DNA from: Pseudomonas sp. RIT-PI-S
GTDB lineage: Bacteria > Pseudomonadota > Gammaproteobacteria > Pseudomonadales > Pseudomonadaceae
Assembly (NCBI RefSeq): GCF_025642975.1
Contig: NZ_JANZKJ010000004.1
Coordinates: forward strand, 1-64,000
DNA length: 64,000 nt
Direction of reading: 5' to 3'
Shown here: in pieces, positions 39,488 to 48,687 of the stretch
Layout: the number at the start of each line of letters is the position of its first letter
Position numbering within the stretch: the stretch's first letter is position 1
Position numbers and translations under genes: made by a program
The notes under the pieces: generated by a model
Database searches by the model: none
Told to the model about the DNA's origin: nothing
What the model saw: the letters and a program-made list of their open reading frames with translations, nothing else

Positions 39488-39515
39488 AAGACGACGGCAC
39501 CCTGCTGGTTATTCC
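39488..39515 (-). promoter_or_regulatory. ECF-type promoter upstream of the sigma gene
   Basis: On the minus strand GGAATAA (39509-39515) precedes CGTCTT (39488-39493), with 17 bases between GGAAT and CGTC. A GGAA-type -35 and CGTC -10 are hallmarks of ECF promoters, so the sigma factor probably drives its own operon. Confidence 0.6.
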
Positions 39516-39531
39516 CCTCGGCACTAACCCA

Positions 39532-40680
39532 TTAGCGGAGCTGAGGCACCATTTGGGCCACGACCTGGAGCAGGTCCTGAGCCAGCTGGCGCGAACGCGC
39601 ACCCGACCAGCCGGTGCGCGGGTCGGGCGCATCCAGGTGGTCCTTGAAGGGCATTTCCAGGGTCAGGGACAGGCAATCGAAACGCTGCCCTATGGCATTG
39701 CACGCCAGGCGCATGTTGGCTTGGCCGGGGAGGTCGCGGTTGTAGCCATGGGTTTGCTGGAAGTCAGCGGTCTGCTCGCACAGCGCCTGGCAGAACGCCG
39801 ACTCCAGCCCAGCGATGCGGGGGCTATAGCCAGGGTTGCCCTCGCATGCGGCGGTGAACACGTGAGGGATTTCTTCATCGCCATGCACGTCAACGAAGAG
39901 ATCGACACCATATCGGTCCATCTGCTCCAGAACGAAGTGCACTTCTGGCGTTTCCTCTCGCGTGGCGTCTTGCCATGCACGGTTGAGGTCGCGGCCAGCG
40001 GCGTTGGTGCGCAGATGGCCATGGAAGGCGCCGTCCGGGTTCACGTTCAGTACCAGGTACAGCTCCGCCTGCTGCAGCAATGCCTGCATCCAGGGCTTGG
40101 ATTGCTCCAGTGCGTCGACAACACCCTCCATGAACCATTCAGCCATGTGTTCGCCAGGATGCTGCTGGGCGATCAACCAAAGCTTGCGCTTGCCCGCTGT
40201 ACCGTCACCCATGCGGAACAATGGAATCTCGCGGCCTTCGAGGCTGCTGCCCTGTGCCAGCAACTGCATCCCTGGCAGCGCCTGGGCTCGCGCGAGCAGC
40301 TGTAGATGACGCGCTTCGCGATAAGGCTCGAAGTAAGCGAAGGAGATCTCCGAATGTTCAGGGGCTATGGAGAATCGCAGCGCTTGGCCATCGTACTCGC
40401 TAGGTACGCGGAACCAGTTGAACTGGTCGTAGGAGGCCACGGTGTCATAGCCTGCCCATGCGTTGGGGTACGACGACTGCCCGGCGTTGTCGAGTACGAA
40501 GGTGTAGCGTTGCTGTGGCTGTAGGCCTTTTGCCCGGAAGTGGAACCATTGGAAGTGCCCGCTCCGGGTATCCGGGCGTATGGCGAGGCGGATGTCGGTG
40601 GGGTCGCTGGCATCGAGTACCTGAATGTTTCCGGTGTCGAAGTCCGCGCGAATGTCAACGATAGGGGCCGTGGCGTGCAT
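39532..40680 (-). CDS. M14 zinc carboxypeptidase, cytosolic (CCP-like) type
   Basis: A 382-residue cytoplasmic metallocarboxypeptidase. An N-terminal beta domain (about 10-120) precedes the catalytic part, as in cytosolic carboxypeptidases. Zinc ligands are His174 and Glu177 (QQHPGEHMAEW) and His266 (DVHGDEE); RDLNRAW (230-236) is the substrate-carboxylate motif and Glu342 (LTLEMPF) the catalytic base. No signal peptide. Eukaryotic relatives trim polyglutamate from tubulin; bacterial substrates are unclear. Confidence 0.87.
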   Translation of the reverse strand: MHATAPIVDIRADFDTGNIQVLDASDPTDIRLAIRPDTRSGHFQWFHFRAKGLQPQQRYTFVLDNAGQSSYPNAWAGYDTVASYDQFNWFRVPSEYDGQALRFSIAPEHSEISFAYFEPYREARHLQLLARAQALPGMQLLAQGSSLEGREIPLFRMGDGTAGKRKLWLIAQQHPGEHMAEWFMEGVVDALEQSKPWMQALLQQAELYLVLNVNPDGAFHGHLRTNAAGRDLNRAWQDATREETPEVHFVLEQMDRYGVDLFVDVHGDEEIPHVFTAACEGNPGYSPRIAGLESAFCQALCEQTADFQQTHGYNRDLPGQANMRLACNAIGQRFDCLSLTLEMPFKDHLDAPDPRTGWSGARSRQLAQDLLQVVAQMVPQLR

Positions 40681-40751
40681 TGAAGGTTTCGCTTGAGAAC
40701 AAAAAGAAAAGTGTACACCTTGATACCGTATTGGCCCCAGTCTTGGGCTGA

Positions 40752-41018
40752 TCAGTCGTCGGCTTCGGCGGCTTTGGTATCCCCCGGCGCCGGATCCGCC
40801 TCCAGCCCGTGAACCACCAGCACGCGGGCCATATCGACCAGGTGCACCACCGTTAGGGCCAAGTGCCGAGCTTGCCCTTTATGCTGGTCGGCGCTTTCAT
40901 ACGCGACCGCCGAAGCGCAATGCAACAGGGCGTCTGCATGAGCGAGCGCCTGCGCTGTTCGTAACGCCCTGGCAGGCTGGAAGGAGAGAGGCAAAGGGGG
41001 GGTTGGGAAGTCAATCAT
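40752..41018 (-). CDS. Small Pseudomonas-type protein of unknown function
   Basis: An 88-residue helical, Ala/His-rich protein (ALRTAQALAHADALLHCASAVAYESA, then LALTVVHLVDMARVLVVHGLEAD). It resembles the C-terminal half of small Pseudomonas DUF proteins (DUF3077/DUF6124 group), an identification by eye only. AAGGAG precedes the ATG. It is divergent from the S24 repressor gene and shares its control region, which suggests regulation by that repressor. Confidence 0.55.
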   Translation of the reverse strand: MIDFPTPPLPLSFQPARALRTAQALAHADALLHCASAVAYESADQHKGQARHLALTVVHLVDMARVLVVHGLEADPAPGDTKAAEADD

Positions 41019-41070
41019 GGGGGGAGGCTCCTTGCGCGAGATGTCGTCGCTCGACGATTCGAAGCGTCAG

Positions 41071-41113
41071 TATAATTACGCCCCGTATTTCATGGGCTTT
41101 GGATATATTACGC
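41071..41113. promoter_or_regulatory. Control region between the 88-residue gene and the S24 repressor
   Basis: TATAAT (41071-41076) overlaps TACG-CCC-CGTA (41077-41087). ATTACGC occurs at 41075-41081 and again at 41107-41113, 32 bases apart (three helix turns), both preceded by a TATA-like string. Likely repressor half-sites and a sigma-70 -10 box; the -35 is weak. Confidence 0.45.
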
Positions 41114-41156
41114 AGTATGTATGGTTCGAGCCGTTTCGCTCGGTAAGGTACGCGGC

Positions 41157-41822
41157 ATGGAAACCTGGATCGAACTCGTCAAACAGAAAATGCGCGAGCG
41201 CAGGCTCACTCAGGAGCAATTGGCCGAACGCATCGGCCGCTCCCAAGGCGCGCTCAATCACTGGCTCAGCGGGCGGCGGCGCCCAGACCTCGAAACCATG
41301 AACGATGTACTCCGCGAGCTGGGCGAAGTGGACCTTGAAGTGGTCCAGATCCTCCGGGTCAACGAACAACGTGGTCAATACAACCCCGCGCAGGTGGCAT
41401 CCGGCCCGGAATGGGCGATCAGTGGGCCGGGCTTCAGCTACCCGCTGCTGGAATGGGCCGCGGCGGCTGACGAGAAGCCCTCGATTGCCCACTACAGTAC
41501 CGGGGTAAGCCATTTCTCCGACTACCATGCAAGAGGGCCTGCCTTCTGGCTCACGGTCGAGGGCGAAAGCATGAGTGCGGCGTTTGGCCGTAGCGTTCCC
41601 GCCGGCTCGCTTATTCTGGTCGACCCCTATGCGCAAGCCCACACCGGCAGCCTGGTGATCGTCAGTGCGCCTGAGCACCAGCAAGCGGTGTTTCGGGAGT
41701 TGTTGGAAGAGGGCGGCCGCCGTTACCTCCGGGCGCTTAACCCGACGTGGCCGGTATTGGGCTGGGAGCCTGGGTGGCAGATCAAGGGCGTGGTGGTGAG
41801 AGCGATGCTCATGCTGGATTGA
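41157..41822 (+). CDS. XRE-S24 (CI/LexA-like) repressor with Arg in the Lys position
   Basis: A 221-residue regulator. Residues 5-60 form the XRE helix-turn-helix (LTQEQLAERIGRSQGALNHWLSG), and about 115-215 an S24 peptidase domain with nucleophile Ser138 (VEGESMSAAF). The expected catalytic Lys of the (V/L)KRL motif is read as Arg180 (AVFREL), so self-cleavage may be lost. TAAGGT seven bases upstream supports the ATG at 41157. No prophage genes adjoin it, so it is likely a domesticated phage-type regulator. Confidence 0.82.
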   Translation: METWIELVKQKMRERRLTQEQLAERIGRSQGALNHWLSGRRRPDLETMNDVLRELGEVDLEVVQILRVNEQRGQYNPAQVASGPEWAISGPGFSYPLLEWAAAADEKPSIAHYSTGVSHFSDYHARGPAFWLTVEGESMSAAFGRSVPAGSLILVDPYAQAHTGSLVIVSAPEHQQAVFRELLEEGGRRYLRALNPTWPVLGWEPGWQIKGVVVRAMLMLD

Positions 41823-41836
41823 AGGCGAAATGCACA

Positions 41837-41858
41837 GAGGGGAGCCGAAGCTCCCCTC
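41837..41858 (-). terminator. UUCG-capped hairpin ending the sRNA
   Basis: On the minus strand GAGGGGAGC, a TTCG loop and GCTCCCCTC form a perfect 9-base stem. The U-tract after it is weak (TGTGCATTTC). It also lies 14 bases after the S24 gene stop and may serve both strands. Confidence 0.65.
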
Positions 41859-42189
41859 AAGGTATGTAGCATTTGCTCTTCTTATTGGTCTCAGGCCGCC
41901 TGTTGTTGTTATTGGCAGCGAACCTGTGCACGTATCGGGGCCCCCATTCAGGGCCAAGAGCAAACGTATTTTTTTGAGCGCTGATCCATTCTCACCTCAG
42001 GTCCAACCGTACACCTGCTGCCTCGGGGCAGTTTTATTCTTGTGTGTTCAGTTGCGGGTAATACCCTGGAAAACGCACCTTCCTCAAAAAAATCTGTTGG
42101 CTTCGCCTCTGCCGCGGTTGTTCTTGTTATGTCAGAGTCGTTTGTATTGTTGTTATTGGGTGAAGCATCGTTTTTGTTGTTCTTGTGCG
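41837..42189 (-). ncRNA. Hfq/Crc-decoy small RNA of the CrcZ/CrcY/CrcX type
   Basis: A predicted RNA of about 350 bases that would sequester the Hfq/Crc catabolite-repression complex. On the minus strand six AAnAAnAA clusters are visible: 42174-42184, 42147-42157, 42118-42128, 42034-42041, 41903-41913 and 41879-41886, four of them the extended AAnAACAACAA or AACAAGAACAA forms. A sigma-54 promoter lies just upstream, with IHF and activator-like sites, and a hairpin ends it. The size and promoter type match known CrcZ/CrcY RNAs, which depend on CbrB and RpoN. Which family member it is cannot be told without synteny. No open frame here looks coding. Confidence 0.85.
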
Positions 42190-42198
42190 AATCAACAT

Positions 42199-42215
42199 AG
42201 CAGGCCGCGTGCCAA
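42199..42215 (-). promoter_or_regulatory. Sigma-54 (-24/-12) promoter of the sRNA
   Basis: Minus strand TTGGCACG-CGGCC-TGCT: the GG (42213-42212) and GC (42201-42200) elements are exactly 10 bases apart, as RpoN requires. The predicted transcription start is near 42189. Confidence 0.82.
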
Positions 42216-42233
42216 CTTATAAAAAATCAATAT

Positions 42234-42246
42234 TATCAATGATTTA
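42234..42246. promoter_or_regulatory. IHF site
   Basis: TATCAATGATTTA fits WATCAANNNNTTR with no mismatch. It lies between the sigma-54 promoter and the upstream inverted pair, where IHF bends DNA for enhancer contact. Confidence 0.65.
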
Positions 42247-42297
42247 GCGTTTTCGCGGTTTGCTTTCAGGGTTGCATTGCCCCGTTTGTGTTTCCCC

Positions 42298-42337
42298 GTT
42301 ACCCGCTTCGGTGGGGGGAGCGCCGCGGCTGGTAACA
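42298..42337. promoter_or_regulatory. Candidate CbrB upstream activating site
   Basis: GTTAC (42298-42302) and GTAACA (42332-42337) are inverted half-sites about 85-135 bases upstream of the sigma-54 promoter. The half-site sequence matches recalled CbrB targets, but the 29-base gap is longer than the usual spacing. Confidence 0.5.
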
Positions 42338-42343
42338 CTTTTT

Positions 42344-43285
42344 TCACACAGCCTGCGCTTCAGCCGCCATTGCCTCCCGTTCACGGCTGACGATCGTTGC
42401 ACACAGTTCTATCAGCTGCTCGCGCATCCAGCGGTTCGCTGGGTCCTGATCGGTGCTTTCATGCCAATAAAGATGAGTTTCCACCCTGTTCACACCGGTG
42501 ACCGGCAAAGGGCTGCATGGCAGTTCGTGGCGGCGAGCGAAACGCTCGGGCACTGTCATGACCATGTCCGTTTGCTGTAACACCTGCGAGGCCATCATGT
42601 AATGCTGGGAGCGAAGGGTGACTTTGCGCTGCAGGCCCATTTTGCCCAGCGCCAGGTCGACCTCGCCCAGGCCGTTACGGCGGCTGGAAATGTGGATATG
42701 GGCCTGGGCGAGGTAGCTGTCCAGGGTCAGCGGCTTGCCTTCGAGCGGGTGGCCACGACGCATCGCGCACACATAGCGGTCTTCCATCAGCTTGACGTGG
42801 CGAACCTGGGGGTCGGTATTGAGCGGGGCATCCACGGCGAAATCCAGCCGTCCTGCCGCCAGTTCCTTGGTGGTTTCCCGCCGCTTGCACAGAAAGCTTT
42901 CGATCACCAGCGCGGGCGCCTGGCGCCGGAGGCGGCGCAGCAGCGGAGGTAACATCACCGCCTCGAGCAAGTCAGTCATGCTGATGCGGAACGTCTTGCT
43001 CGCCTGGGCAGGGTTGAACAACCGGCTTTCCTGCACGGAAACGCGCAGCAGCGACAACGCGTTACGCACCGGCCCGACGATGTTCTGCGCCATGGGAGTA
43101 GGGACCATGCCCTGGGCGGTGCGCACGAAGAGCGGATCGTTGAAGGTTTCGCGTAGGCGTGCCAGCGCATTGGACACCGCGGGTTGGGTAATGCCGACGA
43201 TCTGCCCGGCCCGGGTGAGGTTGGCCTCGGTATAAATAGCGTCGAAGACAACAAACAGGTTCAGGTCTACCTTGTTGAGGTTCAT
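42344..43285 (-). CDS. LysR-family transcriptional regulator
   Basis: A 313-residue regulator. Residues 6-65 are the winged helix (LNLFVVFDAIYTEANLTRAGQIVGITQPAVSNALARLRETF), split here as typical LysR sequence with NodD/LeuO-like features; about 95-300 form the effector-binding domain. It is divergent from an acyl-CoA dehydrogenase gene across 147 bases, the usual arrangement for a LysR and its target. Ligand unknown, perhaps an acyl-CoA. Its 3' end sits next to the sRNA activator site. Confidence 0.87.
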   Translation of the reverse strand: MNLNKVDLNLFVVFDAIYTEANLTRAGQIVGITQPAVSNALARLRETFNDPLFVRTAQGMVPTPMAQNIVGPVRNALSLLRVSVQESRLFNPAQASKTFRISMTDLLEAVMLPPLLRRLRRQAPALVIESFLCKRRETTKELAAGRLDFAVDAPLNTDPQVRHVKLMEDRYVCAMRRGHPLEGKPLTLDSYLAQAHIHISSRRNGLGEVDLALGKMGLQRKVTLRSQHYMMASQVLQQTDMVMTVPERFARRHELPCSPLPVTGVNRVETHLYWHESTDQDPANRWMREQLIELCATIVSREREAMAAEAQAV

Positions 43286-43432
43286 CGGCGGCGCGCTCCT
43301 TTTGTTGTAGATGAAGTGGGCGTATAGAGCTTATGAATGTTTATACACGAGGATAATAGGCTCGCCAAATACTCACCGCGCTTCTAGGATCTTCTCGTCG
43401 GGCCGCCGGCCCCTTGGAGCATCGGACTTCCT

Positions 43433-44644
43433 ATGGATTTCGCCTATTCGCCGCGGGTTGAAGCGCTGCGCGCCCGCATCAATGCCTTCATGGAAGCCGA
43501 GGTCTTTCCGGCTGAAGCACGCTTTGCCGAGGAGCTCGCCCAGGGTGACCGCTGGCGCCCTACCGGGACCATGGAAGAGCTCAAGCGGCGGGCACGGGCC
43601 GAGGGTTTGTGGAACCTGTTCCTGCCAGAGTCCGAGCTGGGCGCTGGCCTTACCAACCTTGAGTATGCTCCGCTGGCCGAGCTGATGGGCCGCTCGATGC
43701 TCGGCTCCGAGCCCTTCAACTGTTCGGCGCCTGATACCGGGAACATGGAAGTGCTGGTGCGTTATGGCACGCCAGAGCAGAAGAAACAGTGGCTCGAGCC
43801 TCTGCTCGAAGGTGAGATTCGCTCCGCCTTTGCCATGACCGAGCCGGACGTGGCTTCGTCCGACGCAACCAACATGCAAGCCACGGCCGTGCGCGACGGC
43901 AATCAATGGGTCATCAACGGTCGCAAGTGGTGGACCTCCGGCGCCTGTGACCCACGCTGCCGCGTCATGATCTTCATGGGCCTGACCGATCCCGGCGCTC
44001 ACCGGCACCGCCAGCATTCCATGGTACTGGTGCCTATGGACGCGCCAGGTGTGAAGGTCGTGCGGCCGCTGACCGTATTTGGCTACGACGACGCCCCCCA
44101 CGGCCATGCCGAAGTGCATTTCGAGGACGTGCGGGTGCCCTTGGATAACGTCATTCTCGGGCCCGGCCGCGGCTTCGAGATCGCCCAGGGGCGGCTTGGC
44201 CCAGGCCGGATCCATCACTGCATGCGTTCGCTTGGCATGGCGGAGCGGGCGCTCGAGCTGGCCTGCCGCCGCGCGCTGGACCGCGAGGCCTTCGGCAAAC
44301 CGTTGGCCCGGCTGGGCGGCAATGGAGACGTGATCGCCGACTCGCGAATGGAGATTGATATGGCTCGCCTGCTCACCCTGCGCGCCGCCTATATGATGGA
44401 CACGGTGGGTAACAAGGTCGCACGCAGCGAGATCGCCCAGATCAAGGTGGTGGCGCCCAATGTGGCGCTGCGCGTCATCGACCGCGCCATCCAGCTGCAT
44501 GGTGGGGCAGGGGTCAGCGGCGATACGCCCCTGGCGTATATGTATGCCATGCAGCGCACGCTGCGCCTGGCCGATGGCCCCGATGAGGTGCATCGCGCGG
44601 CAATCGCCAAATGCGAGCTGGACCGCCACCGCCTCGCTCAGTGA
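43433..44644 (+). CDS. Acyl-CoA dehydrogenase (ACAD10/11-like)
   Basis: A 403-residue FAD enzyme. [37 protein letters not shown] (flavin/substrate loop) and [21 protein letters not shown] match the ACAD10/11 subgroup of bacterial acyl-CoA dehydrogenases. The last third holds [34 protein letters not shown], split here, the FAD-binding end. It would feed electrons to EtfBA. The substrate chain is unknown. Convergent with and overlapping the next gene by 7 bases. Confidence 0.87.
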   Translation: MDFAYSPRVEALRARINAFMEAEVFPAEARFAEELAQGDRWRPTGTMEELKRRARAEGLWNLFLPESELGAGLTNLEYAPLAELMGRSMLGSEPFNCSAPDTGNMEVLVRYGTPEQKKQWLEPLLEGEIRSAFAMTEPDVASSDATNMQATAVRDGNQWVINGRKWWTSGACDPRCRVMIFMGLTDPGAHRHRQHSMVLVPMDAPGVKVVRPLTVFGYDDAPHGHAEVHFEDVRVPLDNVILGPGRGFEIAQGRLGPGRIHHCMRSLGMAERALELACRRALDREAFGKPLARLGGNGDVIADSRMEIDMARLLTLRAAYMMDTVGNKVARSEIAQIKVVAPNVALRVIDRAIQLHGGAGVSGDTPLAYMYAMQRTLRLADGPDEVHRAAIAKCELDRHRLAQ

Positions 44645-45972
44645 ACCCAGACCTCTACTCGCCGGTTGCGCATCCGCCCGCTTTCATAGGCGTTACTCGC
44701 CACCGGCAGTTGTTCCCCCAGCCCCACCACTTCACGTGGTGTGATGCCACGCCGAGTCAGCTCGCGCCGAACGGTCATCGCCCGCAGGTGTGACAGCAGC
44801 TGAGCGCGCCCGGGTTCGCTCTTGGTATCGCCAAACCCAACAAGCACCACTTGCTGACGCTCTGTCGGATGATCTTGCAAATAGCCGGCCAAGCGTTCGA
44901 TATCTGCCATGGCCTTGCTGTCGAGGCTGGCGCTCGCTCCGGCGAAGCGGAAATTCACGGTTAATCGGCGCCCTTCGCGCGCCAGCGCAAGGTAGCGCTC
45001 CGGCATGCCCGCGGCTGGTTGCACCGCCACGGCATGGATCTGTTGGGCTACGAAGCCTTGCTCGGCGACGATGCGCTGACCGGCCTCGCTCTGGGCGAAC
45101 CGGCCAAGGGCGGTGGCCCAGGCGTTGGCTGCGACAGGGGCGGTATATAGGTAGAGCCTGCGCGATAACAGGTAGTCCTCGGTTGCGATGGCGTCTGTGG
45201 TCGGTGCCAGCGGCCTCGCTTCGTTATCGCCAATGGCCAGGGCCCGGCTGCTCAGCACATAAGGCAGGCCAATGAAGCCGATGGCCTGCGGGTCCTGGCT
45301 CACTGCCGAGCTAAGCTGGGCGCTGGATTCCAGCCGTTGGGCGCTGTCCACCAGCGTGAGGCCGCGCGGGGCCAGCACCAGGTCGCGGAAGGTTTCCCAA
45401 GTGCCGGACCGGTTATCGCGGGCATATAGATGGATCGGGCCCAGGGGTACAACCAGTTGCTCCCAGCGGGTGACGGTACCGGAGAATACGTTCGCCAGTT
45501 GCCCGGCATCCAGGCTGCGTAGAGGGTTGCCGGGATGGACGATAATCGCCAAGCCGTCGATTCCGATCACCTGTTCGGTGCCAGTGGCCGCCGGGTCGGC
45601 CGCGCCATACAGCTCCGCTTGCTCCTGGGGATGGATCGGCCGCGACGCCGCGGCGAGGTCGGCGCTGCCTGTCGCGAGCGCGGCGAACCCGGTGGCGGTA
45701 CCGTGGGCGTCGATTTCGGCTTGCAGCGCCGGGCCTTGAGGCGCATGGCCGATCACCTGCCACTCGTTATCCGCGCCTAGCGGTGTGGTACGGACCTCGC
45801 TCAGGCCGCGGCTGACAAACAGCCCCTGCACCAGCGCTGGCAACAGCTCGGTGCCCATGGTGTTCGACCCTTGGATGCGCAGCACCGGCAACGGAGCAGC
45901 ACCTGCCTCGGGGGCTGTTATAAGGCTAGCCAGGCAAGCGAACAGCAGATGTCGGGCCCTGAATGAGAGCAT
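44638..45972 (-). CDS. PstS-like binding domain fused to OmpA domain, exported
   Basis: A 444-residue protein with a signal peptide (about 1-25, PEAGA-AP). Residues 30-300 resemble the phosphate-type periplasmic binding fold ([67 protein letters not shown]). Residues about 330-444 are an OmpA peptidoglycan-binding domain ([39 protein letters not shown]). It could hold a phosphate or anion sensor at the cell wall. No transporter genes adjoin it. Confidence 0.8.
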   Translation of the reverse strand: MLSFRARHLLFACLASLITAPEAGAAPLPVLRIQGSNTMGTELLPALVQGLFVSRGLSEVRTTPLGADNEWQVIGHAPQGPALQAEIDAHGTATGFAALATGSADLAAASRPIHPQEQAELYGAADPAATGTEQVIGIDGLAIIVHPGNPLRSLDAGQLANVFSGTVTRWEQLVVPLGPIHLYARDNRSGTWETFRDLVLAPRGLTLVDSAQRLESSAQLSSAVSQDPQAIGFIGLPYVLSSRALAIGDNEARPLAPTTDAIATEDYLLSRRLYLYTAPVAANAWATALGRFAQSEAGQRIVAEQGFVAQQIHAVAVQPAAGMPERYLALAREGRRLTVNFRFAGASASLDSKAMADIERLAGYLQDHPTERQQVVLVGFGDTKSEPGRAQLLSHLRAMTVRRELTRRGITPREVVGLGEQLPVASNAYESGRMRNRRVEVWVH

Positions 45973-46035
45973 GGCGAACCCTGCGCAATGAGGCTGGCAG
46001 AATAAGACGGCGTCATGACCGCCAGATGACAGCGG

Positions 46036-46848
46036 TCAGCCCAGCTCAAGCCAGATAGGTGCGTGGTCCGAAGGCTTTTCCATCCCTCGCAGCTGGTAGT
46101 CCACGCCTGCCGCCCGCACGCGTGGCAGGAGGCCGGTCGAGGCCATGATCAGGTCGATACGCAGCCCGCGGCGAGGGGTATCCTCGAAGCCGCGGCTACG
46201 GTAATCGAACCAGCTGAATACATCGTTGACCTCTGGGTGCAGGTGGCGCCAGGTATCCACCAGGCCCCATTGCTTGAGCCGGCCGAGCCATTCCCGCTCC
46301 TCGGGCAGGAAGCTGCACTTGCCCGTGCGCAGCCAGCGCTTCATGTTTTCCGGGCCTATTCCTATATCGCTGTCTTCGGGGGAAATGTTCATATCGCCCA
46401 TCACCACCACCGGCATCGCCTGTTGGTGATGGCGCTCGAGCAATTGCTGGAGGTCGGCGTAGAAACGCTCCTTGGCGGGGAACTTGGTGGGGTGGTCGCG
46501 GCTTTCGCCCTGGGGGAAATAGCCGTTCATGATGGTGATCGGCTGGCCGTCGTGATCAGCGTACTGCCCGCAGATAAACCGCCGTTGAGCGTCTTCCTCG
46601 TCGCCCTCGAAGCCCTTTTCCAAGCGCAGCGGTGGTTTCAGCGACAGCAGGGCGACGCCGTAATGGCCCTTCTGCCCGTGGTAATGCACTTCATAACCCA
46701 GCGAGCGTACCGCCTCGAGTGGGAACTGATCATCTGCGACCTTGGTTTCCTGCAGGCCGATCACATCGGGGCGGTGTTTTTCGATCAACGCCTCCAACTG
46801 GTGCGGTCGCGCGCGAAGGCCGTTGATATTGAACGAAACGATTTTCAT
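46036..46848 (-). CDS. xthA: Exodeoxyribonuclease III
   Basis: A 270-residue DNA repair nuclease (AP endonuclease and 3' exonuclease). The ATG at 46848 gives [15 protein letters not shown], with Asn7 and Glu34 (GLQETKV) at the E. coli positions; an upstream in-frame start would add 40 unrelated residues. [16 protein letters not shown] and [11 protein letters not shown] are the remaining catalytic motifs. Divergent from tamA. Confidence 0.95.
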   Translation of the reverse strand: MKIVSFNINGLRARPHQLEALIEKHRPDVIGLQETKVADDQFPLEAVRSLGYEVHYHGQKGHYGVALLSLKPPLRLEKGFEGDEEDAQRRFICGQYADHDGQPITIMNGYFPQGESRDHPTKFPAKERFYADLQQLLERHHQQAMPVVVMGDMNISPEDSDIGIGPENMKRWLRTGKCSFLPEEREWLGRLKQWGLVDTWRHLHPEVNDVFSWFDYRSRGFEDTPRRGLRIDLIMASTGLLPRVRAAGVDYQLRGMEKPSDHAPIWLELG

Positions 46849-46959
46849 GACGCGACAACCTTGCAGGAAAAACGCTGATCCTAACGGAGCTGCTTCGGTC
46901 AGGCCAGCCGGACGCGCCAGGAACCAGTTCAGGGGCAGAACCGTGCTAGGATCGCGTGC

Positions 46960-48687
46960 ATGAAGCATTCAGGACGAACAAGCGGCGGGCTGTTGCTCGC
47001 CTGCCTTGCGGCGAACGCCGCGGCACAAAGCCGCCTTCAGGTAGAGCTGAGCCCCCCCAATCCGGCGTTGCGAGCCAATATCGAAGCCTATGTAGGCAAT
47101 GTTGCCGACCGCGACGAGCATGCGCTGCAACAGCTTCGCCGGATCGCCGAGGCTCAGGCACGCGATGCCGTGGAAGCGCTGGGGTTTTATCACGCAGTCA
47201 TTCATGCCGACGTCCGCGGCGGCGCTGAGCCGGCGCTGCGCGTACGAGTGCAACCCGGTGAGCCGGTGCGCTTGCGCGAGGTGTCGGTGCGCATTGACGG
47301 CCCCGCTGCGGCCATGCCTGAGTTCCGCGTGCCCCGCAGCCCGGCGCTGGCGCCCGGCATGCCGCTCAATCATGGCCATTATGAGGATGCCAAGCGGCTG
47401 ATCCTCAACCAGGCCTCACGCTTCGGCTTTTTCGACGGGCACTTCGAGCAACAGCAGTTGCGGGTCGATCCCGCCGCCGGCACGGCTGATATCGCCTTGC
47501 ATTACCTGAGCGGGCCGCGCTATCACTTTGGCGAAGTGGCCTTCAAAGGCGACTCGATCATCGATACGCGGCTGCTGCAGCGCATGGTGCCCTTCAAGGC
47601 GGGCGATCCATACAACGCCGACCTGGTGGCCCAGCTGAACCACGACCTGCAATCGAGCGGTTATTTCCAGGGCGTTACCGTGGAAGCGTCGCCACAGCCG
47701 GCGGAAGGGCAACGGGTCCCGGTTCAGGTAGACCTGGCCGCCCGCGCACCTCGTACCTTGGGCCTGGGCGGGGGGTTCTCCACCGATGTAGGCCCGCGGC
47801 TGAAGGCCAACTGGACCCGGCATTGGGTCAACGCCCAGGGCCACAGCTACGGTGCCGAGGCGGAGCTGTCCGCCCCCCGCCAGAATGTGGGGCTGTGGTA
47901 TGACGTGCCGCTGGCCTCGCCCCTGACCGACAAGCTGCGCTATGCCGCGGGCTACCAGTACGAAGAGATCGCCGACACGGACAGCCTGAGCAAGCTGCTG
48001 ACCGTAGGCCCCGAGTGGCACAGCAAGCTGCCCGGTGGCTGGCAGCGGGTGATCTCGCTCAAATGGCAACGCGAGGAATACCGGCTGGGCGACGACGCTG
48101 GCCTGAGCAACCTGGTGATGCCGGGCATCAGCTATAGCTACCTGCACAGCGACAGCCGGGTGGACCCCAACAACGGCTATCGCCTTCAGTTCGACGCCCA
48201 GGTTGCCAAGGAGGGGTTGCTGTCGGATGCCAACCTGCTCCATGCCGACGTGCAATTGCGCGGTCTGACGACGCTGTTCGAACGCCATCGGTTTCTTGCC
48301 CGGTTGCAGGTCGGGGGGAGCGCAACGAATGGCTACAAGGCGATTCCGCCGTCATTGCGCTTCTTTGCCGGCGGCGACCAGACGGTCCGCGGCTACGACT
48401 ACCAGAGCCTGTCTCCGGAAAACAGCGACGGCGACCGTATCGGCGGCCGCTATATGGTCGCTGGAACCGCGGAATATCAATACAGCTTCGCCCCTAAATG
48501 GCGGGTGGCGACGTTTATCGACCAGGGCAATGCCTTCAACAGCCTTGACCTCCCTAGCCTGAAAACCGGTGTGGGCGTAGGGTTGCGCTGGGTATCGCCG
48601 GTGGGCCCGATCCGTGTGGACGTGGCGCGCGGGCTCGATGACGGGGGAGGGTTTCGCTTGCACTTTTCCATGGGGCCGGAGCTATGA
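46960..48687 (+). CDS. tamA: Translocation and assembly module protein TamA
   Basis: A 575-residue Omp85-family outer-membrane protein. A signal peptide ends near ANAAAQ (about 22); residues about 25-260 form three POTRA domains ([21 protein letters not shown] is the third) and about 265-575 the beta-barrel with the [15 protein letters not shown] loop motif. It works with TamB in outer-membrane assembly or phospholipid transport. The TamB start overlaps its stop in ATGA. Confidence 0.95.
   Translation: MKHSGRTSGGLLLACLAANAAAQSRLQVELSPPNPALRANIEAYVGNVADRDEHALQQLRRIAEAQARDAVEALGFYHAVIHADVRGGAEPALRVRVQPGEPVRLREVSVRIDGPAAAMPEFRVPRSPALAPGMPLNHGHYEDAKRLILNQASRFGFFDGHFEQQQLRVDPAAGTADIALHYLSGPRYHFGEVAFKGDSIIDTRLLQRMVPFKAGDPYNADLVAQLNHDLQSSGYFQGVTVEASPQPAEGQRVPVQVDLAARAPRTLGLGGGFSTDVGPRLKANWTRHWVNAQGHSYGAEAELSAPRQNVGLWYDVPLASPLTDKLRYAAGYQYEEIADTDSLSKLLTVGPEWHSKLPGGWQRVISLKWQREEYRLGDDAGLSNLVMPGISYSYLHSDSRVDPNNGYRLQFDAQVAKEGLLSDANLLHADVQLRGLTTLFERHRFLARLQVGGSATNGYKAIPPSLRFFAGGDQTVRGYDYQSLSPENSDGDRIGGRYMVAGTAEYQYSFAPKWRVATFIDQGNAFNSLDLPSLKTGVGVGLRWVSPVGPIRVDVARGLDDGGGFRLHFSMGPEL

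Noticed and set aside
41830..42222. 130-codon plus-strand open frame in the gene-free stretch
   Set aside because: Cys/Leu-rich chance translation of the T-rich complement of the decoy RNA; no ribosome-binding site and no family resemblance.
43286..43432. LysR T-N11-A operator between the LysR and acyl-CoA dehydrogenase genes
   Set aside because: Several AT-rich half-sites are possible but none is symmetric enough to choose; a binding site is expected there but not shown.
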